Source: Gammaproteobacteria bacterium (GTDB lineage: Bacteria > Pseudomonadota > Gammaproteobacteria > Pseudomonadales > Azotimanducaceae). From it: a stretch of 46,021 nt of DNA. The stretch is taken from contig JAPUGI010000152.1 of NCBI GenBank assembly GCA_027292925.1, positions 1 through 46,021 of the forward strand, given 5' to 3'. This document shows, one piece after another, positions 25,081-32,499 of the stretch (position 1 is its first letter; each line of letters opens with the position of its first letter). The notes under the pieces are model-generated. The model saw nothing but the letters and a program-made list of their open reading frames with translations. It was not told where the DNA came from and did not search any database. A program made the translations under genes and the position numbers.

Positions 25081-25114
25081 CGTTGTTTGTATTTCTCAGG
25101 TCGGCAAAACGGCC

Positions 25115-26293
25115 TTACTCTGCAGTAAGACCGGTCTCTTCAATGTAGATTTCCTTGAGGATTCTGCGCCATTGCTGGTATTGGTCATTGGCGGTGCCGG
25201 TAAGTTCAATTGTCTTGCCTTCTATGTCCAGTACATAGGGGGTAATTTCCGCACCCAGTGATTGGCTCAACTCGCGCAGGGATTCAGCGTGTATTTCTGC
25301 TTCTTTACGCCGGTCCAGCCCGGACTTGATCGCGCCGATGCCGCCAATTACGGCGCCACTTGCAGCAGCGTCTCCAGCCCAGGTCTGGCTTTTGTTTGCC
25401 GCGACTATGCCACCGGCGATCAGTGCCGCACCGCCGAGCAGTCTGTTCCTGGCTTGTTTCTGCATTTGCCTAAGGCGAACGGCTTCATCATAGGTAGCAT
25501 GCCTCCATTCATCGTAGGAGGCTTTCATGTCCCGGTGGAAACGACCGTAGTAGTCATCCAGGGTATCCACAAACAGGTATTCCTGTTCCTTGATTCGGTT
25601 AACCCGGGTGAGGATTGCATCGTCACCCGCGGGTAACTGGTCAATATCCACTTTGCCGCGCCGATTTTCCACCAGGTAGCCGCCAAAAGCCTCGGGGGAC
25701 AAGTTGCGCGCATACTTCAATGAGGAGACCTGCCTGATTTTCGCGATTTGCCCGTTGGAATATTTCTGACGCGCCTGCAGAAGATCATTGGCGATGTCGT
25801 TATACAAATCCTGGAATGGGTCTTCCTTAGGAGCTCGGTAAGAAAACTTGCTGGCCGTATCCTTGTATTCCTTGTTGAGCCAGACATTTCCTGCCGAATC
25901 AGTGGCGTGCATCCTGACCTTTAGCAGTTCTGCGTCTGAAACCAAAATTTCTCCGGACAACTGAAGATCAACGGCTTCTGATGGTTCCGGAATTACTCGT
26001 ACCGCGCCCCAGTTGCCGGTTAATTCAAGTGTGTCCTTCAGTTGATAGGCAATAAACCGGGATTCAGCCTTGCGTACATCCGGGACGACCATGCTTTTTG
26101 AGTCGTCTTCATCTATTTCCTCAAGGTTAGGATTAAGAGGCAGAATGCCAATATCCAAAAGGAGTTCATCAGGGACCTGTTCAACTGATTGGATGGCAGG
26201 TGTTGAATTTGCAGTAATAATTTCGGTGGAGGTACATGCCTGGGTGAACAGGATAGATGTCAATATCAGGCACTTGAGAAATGGATTCTTCAT
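25115..26293 (-). CDS. Lipoprotein with glycine-zipper segment
   Basis: The 392-residue protein has a lipoprotein signal (CLILTSILFTQACTSTE, lipidated cysteine at 20). The N-terminal half is beta-rich (LLDIGILPLNPN, GNWGAVRVIPEP, DLQLSGEILVSDAELLKV), somewhat like small outer-membrane assembly lipoproteins, but I cannot name the family. Near residue 290 a glycine-rich hydrophobic stretch (LLGGAALIAGGIVAANK, later ASGAVIGGIGAI) could insert in a membrane. The tail is charged and helical. It lies 6 bp after the first gene of the run and is probably the outer-membrane part of the complex. Confidence 0.72.
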   Translation of the reverse strand: MKNPFLKCLILTSILFTQACTSTEIITANSTPAIQSVEQVPDELLLDIGILPLNPNLEEIDEDDSKSMVVPDVRKAESRFIAYQLKDTLELTGNWGAVRVIPEPSEAVDLQLSGEILVSDAELLKVRMHATDSAGNVWLNKEYKDTASKFSYRAPKEDPFQDLYNDIANDLLQARQKYSNGQIAKIRQVSSLKYARNLSPEAFGGYLVENRRGKVDIDQLPAGDDAILTRVNRIKEQEYLFVDTLDDYYGRFHRDMKASYDEWRHATYDEAVRLRQMQKQARNRLLGGAALIAGGIVAANKSQTWAGDAAASGAVIGGIGAIKSGLDRRKEAEIHAESLRELSQSLGAEITPYVLDIEGKTIELTGTANDQYQQWRRILKEIYIEETGLTAE

Positions 26294-26299
26294 GCTGAG

Positions 26300-27847
26300 C
26301 TATAGACCCACTTTATATCGTTTGTATTCTTTCCAGAGCTTCGCTTGAAGCTCTGGATCACTTTCGGCGACTGCGGCTTCGCGAAGTTGTTGGGCAACTA
26401 TATCGTCTCCCTGGGGAGAGGGAATGTCTTCTGGAATGGGGTTCACCTGGGTGCTCGCCACTCTGACCTCTTCTTCGCTTTTTTGCATTCTGCCTTGTTG
26501 GATTTCTTCAGATGAGGGTTTCATCCCATCATCTTCCATCGGCTCATCGTCACCGATAGATACACCGCCCATCACTACAGTTCCGGGAATAGCATCATCG
26601 GAAGTTGGAGGTGGTGTCGAGTCAATGACATTGCGTCGTGCTTCCAGAATTTCTCCCTCAAAAATCACCAGGGACTCACTCAGTTCCTGATCGAGTTCGC
26701 CCATTCTTCCGCCTCCTCCCAGGATGCCGGAGAAATCCGGTAGCTCTATCTGGCTTGATAGAATGGAATTTGTTGCGATGACGATGGCAATATTGGCGTT
26801 ATTCAGTGCGTCTTCCGCCTCATTGAAGATGCCCTCCATATTTGGGTCTCCGATAGTTGCGGACTCTTCCGTTCTCGCCACAGTCAGGTCCTGGCCTGCG
26901 ATAATTATGGCGATTCTAGCTTTGGTGAGCGCTTCCTTCGCAGCAGCCATTTCTTCTTCCGTTGCGGCATCTTCGAGAGTGTCCCCGGCTGTTTGCAAGG
27001 CGATACCAGCGGCCTGCAGTGCTTCCTGAGCAGCGCGGATTTCATCGCTGAGTGACCCCGGATCTCCGCTCATTCCGCCTGATTCGCCAGCCATCATAGG
27101 GTCGAGCTCTTCATCCGCCGGGGGTTCTCCATTCGCTGCGGGCTCTCCGTTCGCTGAGGGCTCTCCGTCCGCTGAGGGCTCTCCACTTTCCGCCATATCG
27201 CTGGATTCTGAGGGCTCTCCCCTCGCTGAGGGTTCTGCATCACTATCTGCGAATATTTCTGACTCTGAATCGGTTGAATCTTCGCTTTCCGGCATTAACG
27301 GATCCGGCTCACCTGATCCAGTTTCAGTTATTAACGGATCCTGGGGTAGATCACTTTGCTGTCCTCCCGCTGAGGGCTCTCCATCCGCTGCGGGCTCTCC
27401 ATCCGCTGAGGGCTCTCCGCCCGCTTGTTGAGCTATTTCTTCGCCGGATTTGGTTATTCTTTCACCGGCTTTCTTCAGGTCTTCTGCAGCCTGTTGCTGG
27501 TCTTTCGTTGCGGATTTGTCGCTCTTTTCTCCTTTTTTCGAAGATGAAGGTGGCAAAGCAGTGGGATCTGGCAGGGAGAGATCAGGGACCGAGGCCTGCT
27601 GCGGCGCGGAAGATGGGCTTGGCATAGACTTGCTCTGACTCTTGGACGGCGGAGTTTGCTGGGGTGGAGTTCTTCTCGAAGACTCGCTCGGCGGTGATGG
27701 CGAACTCGGCGGAGGCGATGAACTTGGTGAAGATGTCGGTGGTGGCGGTTGTGACGGTGGTGGTGTGGAGCTCTGGGGGCTCTGGCAACCTTGTATCCAC
27801 AGGACTGTGGCAATGCCTAGAATCATTAATTGGTATCTACTTGTCAC
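26300..27847 (-). CDS. Large low-complexity lipoprotein with EPSA repeats and helical repeats
   Basis: The 515-residue protein has a lipoprotein signal ending IQGCQS. A proline/serine-rich stretch (to about residue 100) comes next, then an acidic region with repeated GEPSA-DGEPA-type units. After that are alanine-rich helices with a recurring pattern, such as EALTKARIAIIIAGQ and DALNNANIAIVIATN. It looks like an extended periplasmic or surface spacer with a helical bundle. I prefer the GTG at 27847, with AGGGG 8 nt upstream; the GTG at 27856 overlaps that site. It heads the minus-strand run, and the upstream intergenic space should hold the run's promoter. Confidence 0.72.
   Translation of the reverse strand: MTSRYQLMILGIATVLWIQGCQSPQSSTPPPSQPPPPTSSPSSSPPPSSPSPPSESSRRTPPQQTPPSKSQSKSMPSPSSAPQQASVPDLSLPDPTALPPSSSKKGEKSDKSATKDQQQAAEDLKKAGERITKSGEEIAQQAGGEPSADGEPAADGEPSAGGQQSDLPQDPLITETGSGEPDPLMPESEDSTDSESEIFADSDAEPSARGEPSESSDMAESGEPSADGEPSANGEPAANGEPPADEELDPMMAGESGGMSGDPGSLSDEIRAAQEALQAAGIALQTAGDTLEDAATEEEMAAAKEALTKARIAIIIAGQDLTVARTEESATIGDPNMEGIFNEAEDALNNANIAIVIATNSILSSQIELPDFSGILGGGGRMGELDQELSESLVIFEGEILEARRNVIDSTPPPTSDDAIPGTVVMGGVSIGDDEPMEDDGMKPSSEEIQQGRMQKSEEEVRVASTQVNPIPEDIPSPQGDDIVAQQLREAAVAESDPELQAKLWKEYKRYKVGL
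27121..27426 (-). repeat. Degenerate 18-bp repeats encoding GEPSA/GEPAA units
   Basis: Two clusters (27121-27186 and 27361-27426) contain near-identical 18-bp units of the type CTCCGTCCGCTGAGGGCT, in frame with the lipoprotein gene. Further degenerate units lie near 27205-27240. They encode Gly-Glu-Pro-Ser-Ala style units and resemble the repeats at 20585-20644 in both DNA and protein, which suggests a shared origin or exchange between the two genes. Confidence 0.8.
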
Positions 27848-28091
27848 TCTATCCACCCCTGGAAGCTGTTATGCTAAACATGAAATCTTGAAGTTATTCT
27901 CGCAAATGCAACCTGAAGTTTAACTGAATAAAGCCGCCCGAGTAGAGAATATGTCCTGCTCTCCTGTTTGACCCAATTTGAGTAGAAAATGTTCAACGGT
28001 TAGGTTTAGTATTAATTTTTGCTCTACAAAATGGAAAGTAAATGAACCAAGGTGGGTCCTAAAGGACTAATAATGAGGTATGTGGGAGTTC
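27848..28091. promoter_or_regulatory. Divergent control region between the motor-like run and the lipoprotein pair
   Basis: This 244-bp AT-rich gap separates the minus-strand run from two plus-strand lipoprotein genes. It must carry at least two promoters. I see no clean -35/-10 pair on either strand. A short palindrome, GTCCTAAAGGAC, lies at 28056-28067, about 25 bp before the plus-strand start, and could be an operator or a small hairpin in the leader. Confidence 0.4.
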
Positions 28092-28718
28092 ATGAGTCAC
28101 TTGAAATACCGAACACATCTAGTTGCAATGGTAATGGTCGTTATCCTCGCCGGTTGTACGACCAATGTGATTGTTGAGGGTACCGTGCCAACTCCGCTGG
28201 TTGCCAAAATTCCGGCAACCATCGGCGTGTATTTTTCCGATGAGTTTAAGACATTCGAATACAAGGAAGTCATGCGGGAATCCGGAACGTGGAAGATTAA
28301 CCTGGGCAAGCAAAACCTGAGTTTTTTCCAGAACCTGCTGTCGAGTATGTTCAATGGAGTGGAAGAAGTGCCGGAACCGCCGTTTCAGTCAGGTGAAATG
28401 CAGCATTTGGATGGAGTAATTGTGCCGCGCATTGTGAAGTATGGATTTTTGACGCCGTCGATTTCCGGACTCAAATTTTATTCAGCGTCTATCCAGTACC
28501 AGATCCTACTTTATGACCGCAGTGGAGATATCATTGGCGATTGGAATATAGTTGGTTATGGTAAGAGCGAAAGCGGAGCATTCGGTGCAGATGATGCGCT
28601 TGGAGAAGCCACATTGTTGGCAATTCGAGATGGTGGTGCCAGAATTGCGATAGAAATGTCACAACAACCCCAGATTGCAACATGGCTACAGAATATCAGT
28701 TCGGCCGGGGTCGAGTAA
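28092..28718 (+). CDS. Uncharacterised lipoprotein (divergent pair, first)
   Basis: The 208-residue protein has a lipoprotein signal (VAMVMVVILAGCTTN). The mature part is a mixed alpha/beta domain of about 185 residues (ATIGVYFSDEFKTFEY, DGVIVPRIVKYGF, ASIQYQILLYDRSGDIIGDW), typical of small outer-membrane assembly or transport lipoproteins. No named family is recognised. GGGAG lies just before the ATG at 28092; an in-frame ATG at 28080 is an alternative. It is divergent from the motor-like run and 4 bp from the next lipoprotein gene. Confidence 0.72.
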   Translation: MSHLKYRTHLVAMVMVVILAGCTTNVIVEGTVPTPLVAKIPATIGVYFSDEFKTFEYKEVMRESGTWKINLGKQNLSFFQNLLSSMFNGVEEVPEPPFQSGEMQHLDGVIVPRIVKYGFLTPSISGLKFYSASIQYQILLYDRSGDIIGDWNIVGYGKSESGAFGADDALGEATLLAIRDGGARIAIEMSQQPQIATWLQNISSAGVE

Positions 28719-28722
28719 CAAG

Positions 28723-29373
28723 ATGTATCAAAGAGTAATAACTGTTTTAGTGGTTGCCATGGCGGCTGGTTGTGTGTCGTCACGAATAGAGCAATCCAGG
28801 GAAGCGGCCACCGGAATGACTGCTGATGAGGCTATGGTGATCCTGGGTCGTGCCAGCTATAACGATCACCAGACGGAAGAGAGCTTTACCGATTGCATCG
28901 CCAAAATTCTTGGAAAAGGGCCAACTCCTATCAGGGTGATTCCCGATCAGGAATTCAAGGACAATTTGTATCCCTGGTTTGAACCGAGAACCGCACCCAC
29001 CTCTGCAGATGAGCTAGGCAGGCTGTTTGCGCAACCCGGCGTACAGGACCGTATCGATGAAGCCAATGTTCGTTATCTAGCCTGGATCGATGGGGACACA
29101 GTAACCGTTGACAGCGGTGGATCGATGAGCTGCACCATCAGTACATTCGGTGGTGGTTGTTTCGGCATGAGCTACTGGGAGCAAGATGCATCCTACGAGG
29201 CTTCAATATGGGATCTTCGAAACCTGACGGCTGCCGGTCAAATCAGTGCCGATGCTAACGGCACATCTTATCTGGCCGGCCTCATCCTACCTATTCCTAT
29301 TCTGGCAAGACCCGGGAATGCGGCCTGCAAAGGGTTAGCGAACCAATTACGGGAATTCGTTATCGGGGATTAG
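28723..29373 (+). CDS. Uncharacterised lipoprotein (divergent pair, second)
   Basis: The 216-residue protein starts with a lipoprotein signal (MYQRVITVLVVAMAAGCVSS). The mature part includes ESFTDCIAKILGKGPTPIRV, IDEANVRYLAWIDGDTV and a glycine/cysteine segment SCTISTFGGGCFGMSYW, where two cysteines may form a disulfide. It ends in a helix that could pack on the membrane. The start at 28723 puts the signal peptide at the N-terminus; a frame from 28675 would overlap the upstream gene. Its 3' end overlaps the convergent TPR gene by 27 bp. The family is not recognised. Confidence 0.72.
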   Translation: MYQRVITVLVVAMAAGCVSSRIEQSREAATGMTADEAMVILGRASYNDHQTEESFTDCIAKILGKGPTPIRVIPDQEFKDNLYPWFEPRTAPTSADELGRLFAQPGVQDRIDEANVRYLAWIDGDTVTVDSGGSMSCTISTFGGGCFGMSYWEQDASYEASIWDLRNLTAAGQISADANGTSYLAGLILPIPILARPGNAACKGLANQLREFVIGD

Positions 29374-30798
29374 TAGGGAACGTTTATCGGACCTTTCGAT
29401 ATAGAAATTGGCGTCCACTGGACCTGAGTCGACAACTTCAAATGTCTGGTGAATCATCAGATTTTCGGTTGCTACCAGCTCACCATCCAGAATTCTTGGC
29501 CGAAAACGGGTGTCTGCCAGCCTCGCTCGCATATAACGAACCTGGGCATTCGGCACATTCTTTTCGAGGAGGTGAATGTTAGTCACGCGGCCATTTGCAC
29601 GAACAGAATAAGCGACATCAATATACAGTTCCACATCTCCCTTCAATGCTGCATCCGGCTTACGAGCCAGGTACAGCACACCTGACACTTCTGGATGTAA
29701 TCGCGTAGGTGTTCCGAATATTTCGGCACTCAACTGTCTATAGGTTGCATTTTCCTGCATCATTTCCCAGGCCTGAAGGTAAATAGCAGGTGCCCTTCGA
29801 TCACCGGTAATTGTGTACATGTCAGCGAGACGAATCATCGCTTTGATCCGGTCAGGCAAGTCAGTATCAGGATTGCTGTCAACTATAGACAGCGCTCGTT
29901 CCAGGGCAGCTTCGGAAGCGCTACGATTAGTGATTTGCAGGAGCCTGGCGTTTGCCAGCCCACGAAGGGGTTCAACCAGGCGCAGATCGTTGACGCCGTA
30001 ATTATCCTCGATTATCTTAATTGCTCTTCGGTAAAAGTTGATTGACCTTCTGAACAATGAGTCACGGTAATAGCGAAAATCCAGTTGATCGCTTAGCGGA
30101 ATCATTTTCCCCCGTGAGGCAAAATAAGCGCCGAGGCGCTGCAGAATCGGCAGAAGCTTCTCACTATCCTTGCCATAGGCCTGTTCACTAATTCGCAGGT
30201 TGAATTTCTGTTCTCGGTCCGCGTCCAGTAACTTCCCCTGCCTGAGATTCAACCTGGTGATGTAGTTGATGATTTCGAGTTGCTGTGGTGTGTAAACTCC
30301 ACCAACCCGGTGAGAGATGTGTTGTGCCCTTCGAAAAGATTCCTCTGCTTCTTTAAAATAGTTGAGTTCGGATTGAGTCAATCCTCTGGCCATAATGACG
30401 TTCATCAGTGTGGTACTAAATGGATTGGCTTTCTCTTCAATGAATTCCAGACCCGGGTCGAGGGCTTCCATCGCCTCCAGATAATAACCTTGCGAGGAAA
30501 GAAGAATGCCAAGGTTAGCCAGTAATTTTCCATATAGAGCCGGGTCGGATTCGGTGAGACCGATACTGTTGGCCACCAGGTTTTCTGCTGCTTGTGTCGC
30601 TGGTTCTAACTGGCTGTTCCTCAGCTGGATTTGTATCTGCTCATACTGATGACGACTTGTTTCGTTGTTGAAGGTGAGTTCGTCAAAAAAATAATCCAGG
30701 ACGTTTTCTTGGGCACTGGCGATGCCGGACCAAAGAGGGAGTAGCATGATCCCCACCATGCGGACTGATATTTTCAGGAACGCCTGAATTGCCCTCAT
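29347..30798 (-). CDS. Exported TPR protein with TonB-like C-terminal domain (paralog 1)
   Basis: The 483-residue protein has a signal peptide ending GIASAQEN. A helical tetratricopeptide region covers about residues 40-350 (GILLSSQGYYLEAMEALDPG, EESFRRAQHISHRVGGVY, IYLQAWEMMQ). The last 95 residues resemble a TonB/TolA C-terminal domain: DVAYSVRANGRVTNIHLLE then MRARLADTRFRPRILDG. TonB domains usually receive force from ExbB/ExbD. Here there is no obvious N-terminal membrane anchor, so it is probably soluble in the periplasm. It follows its paralog by 15 bp. Confidence 0.78.
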   Translation of the reverse strand: MRAIQAFLKISVRMVGIMLLPLWSGIASAQENVLDYFFDELTFNNETSRHQYEQIQIQLRNSQLEPATQAAENLVANSIGLTESDPALYGKLLANLGILLSSQGYYLEAMEALDPGLEFIEEKANPFSTTLMNVIMARGLTQSELNYFKEAEESFRRAQHISHRVGGVYTPQQLEIINYITRLNLRQGKLLDADREQKFNLRISEQAYGKDSEKLLPILQRLGAYFASRGKMIPLSDQLDFRYYRDSLFRRSINFYRRAIKIIEDNYGVNDLRLVEPLRGLANARLLQITNRSASEAALERALSIVDSNPDTDLPDRIKAMIRLADMYTITGDRRAPAIYLQAWEMMQENATYRQLSAEIFGTPTRLHPEVSGVLYLARKPDAALKGDVELYIDVAYSVRANGRVTNIHLLEKNVPNAQVRYMRARLADTRFRPRILDGELVATENLMIHQTFEVVDSGPVDANFYIERSDKRSLLIPDNEFP

Positions 30799-30813
30799 AT
30801 CAATTCTCTTTTA

Positions 30814-32160
30814 TTAGTTTCCCCAATTTGAGGCAAATGATTGTGTCAGCGTTACATTGTGCGTAATCACAGGCCTTCCATCAACAAGTGCCGGACGAAA
30901 CCGGGTTTTTCTTATTGCTCCTTTCATCAATCGATTGAGCTTGGCCGGTGCGTTCGACTTTGCGAATTCAATATCACGGATGGCGCCTGTCTCGGTCACG
31001 GTAAAATCGAGTGTAATGGATATATTTGCCAGGTTAGCTTCGTTGCGTAGTGAGCCGGGTAAGATGGTCTTTAATTGCTTGAAGATAAACTGAAAAGGCT
31101 TGCCCACCATTTTTTGGCTAGGCTCCGAAGTACTAACCGATTCCATTGTGTCTCTTATTTTTACATCGTATGTATTTTCGCCGAGTGGCAGCACAAATCG
31201 CTGCGGAGGTTGATAGGCAGCTTCAAGTTGCTCTTCCAGTGACATTCTCCGCATAGGGCGACTTCCGGCGAATAGGTCTCGTCGGGGGCGAAACATTTGC
31301 GTGTTGTGGCGCCTGATTCCATCGAGCTGTTTAGACATGGCGATCATTCTCGGTTCCTGGGGTACACCACTGTTCATGGTTTGCGAGGCCAGTGAGTAGA
31401 ACTTCGCTGCGTCCTTGCTCTTGCCACTGACTGTATAGGCATCAGCGAGTTCAGCGTATGCAGTTGCCCGCGTGTCCTGCGGAACATTGTCATTATTTTC
31501 GATAATCTCCAATACCTTAACCAGGTACTTTTGTGTACAACAAGCACCTCGCAACCTGTGGCTCTTGGCAATCAGCTGCAAAGGTTCCAGCAGTCGCAAA
31601 TCGTATTCACCAGCCGATTCATGGATCAGGGTAACAGCTTCTTTTAACACTTTTTGAGCCCTGCGGTATTGTCCTGTCTCCATGTACCATTTGCCGATAT
31701 CAAGGTAGGAGGGCAGGACCTCGAGATCCTCGAAGTTGTGCGTATTGAGAAAAAACAAAAATCGCTGTAGCCCGTCTGCTTCAAGCGGTTCGCCTCCTTG
31801 CATGGCGAGCCTGGTCTTGATTTCGAGGATCTCGAACTGTTTTGGTGAATAGACTCCTTCGTTCCTGTGGGTAATGTGTTGTGCACGATTGAAGGTTTCA
31901 TGAGCCAGTTCGACACTTCCAGTACCCGCATATGCCCGGCCGAGACCCATTAAGGGTTCAAAGAGATCAGGTGAAAATTCGCCGCTTTCGCGCGAGATAC
32001 TCTCTATTAATCGCTCATAGTCCTCAATTGCAATCGCGTGGTCACCCGTGGATTCCAGAACCTCTGGCTTCGGGGCGTCCGATATGGTCTCACGCTGTGC
32101 TATTACTAGTGATGGCAGTGTGAGCAGGATAATAAAAATGATAGCTGGCCAGTAGCTCAT
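30814..32160 (-). CDS. Exported TPR protein with TonB-like C-terminal domain (paralog 2)
   Basis: The 448-residue protein starts with a signal peptide (AIIFIILLTLPSLVIAQ). TPR-like helices match its neighbour closely: GLGRAYAGTGSVELAHETF, NRAQHITHRNEGVYSPKQFE and DAYTVSGKSKDAAKFYSLA. The C-terminal domain is TonB-like: DFTVTETGAIRDIEFAKSN then AIRKTRFRPALVDGRPV. Shared motifs (RAQHITHR-EGVYSPKQ versus RAQHISHR-GGVYTPQQ) show a tandem duplication. It is the first gene of a two-gene run pointing toward the lipoprotein pair and the motor-like cluster. Confidence 0.78.
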   Translation of the reverse strand: MSYWPAIIFIILLTLPSLVIAQRETISDAPKPEVLESTGDHAIAIEDYERLIESISRESGEFSPDLFEPLMGLGRAYAGTGSVELAHETFNRAQHITHRNEGVYSPKQFEILEIKTRLAMQGGEPLEADGLQRFLFFLNTHNFEDLEVLPSYLDIGKWYMETGQYRRAQKVLKEAVTLIHESAGEYDLRLLEPLQLIAKSHRLRGACCTQKYLVKVLEIIENNDNVPQDTRATAYAELADAYTVSGKSKDAAKFYSLASQTMNSGVPQEPRMIAMSKQLDGIRRHNTQMFRPRRDLFAGSRPMRRMSLEEQLEAAYQPPQRFVLPLGENTYDVKIRDTMESVSTSEPSQKMVGKPFQFIFKQLKTILPGSLRNEANLANISITLDFTVTETGAIRDIEFAKSNAPAKLNRLMKGAIRKTRFRPALVDGRPVITHNVTLTQSFASNWGN

Positions 32161-32248
32161 TTTGGGTTATTTACAGAAATCCTCATCATTATCATGCTGC
32201 GGGTCACGACTATGTATTGTGCGCTTTTCTTGGTTAAAGAGTTACCTC

Positions 32249-32352
32249 GGGAACCTCTAAATTAACTACTGATTGCGCCGGGGTGCCGCATCACTTGCAA
32301 CGGCACGCTTCAGGTCACGCAGAAACCTTGAGTAGTTGATTAGAGGTTTCCC
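32249..32352. repeat. 104-bp imperfect hairpin, possible MITE
   Basis: Two 22-bp arms at 32249-32270 and 32331-32352 are near-perfect inverted copies; the left begins GGGAACCTCTAAATTAACTA and the right ends TAGAGGTTTCCC. Inside is a second stem, GTGCCG at 32284-32289 with CGGCAC at 32301-32306. It has no coding capacity. Arms that begin GGGAACCTCT resemble the terminal inverted repeats of some IS5-family elements (from memory, unverified), so it may be a small non-autonomous element. No clear target-site duplication is visible. The rest of the gap at 32161-32499 shows no gene. Confidence 0.65.
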
Positions 32353-32499
32353 AAAGACCTTATAAAGTTCAGTTGAGCTTCAGCTTTGGTGTGCGACTAT
32401 CAGTCATGATTGAACGCACTTGACGCAGACTGGAACAACTAATAGAGGTGGCTTTAGCCCGGCTGTGGTAGATTTACCCTCTCGCATAAGAGGTTTGAT

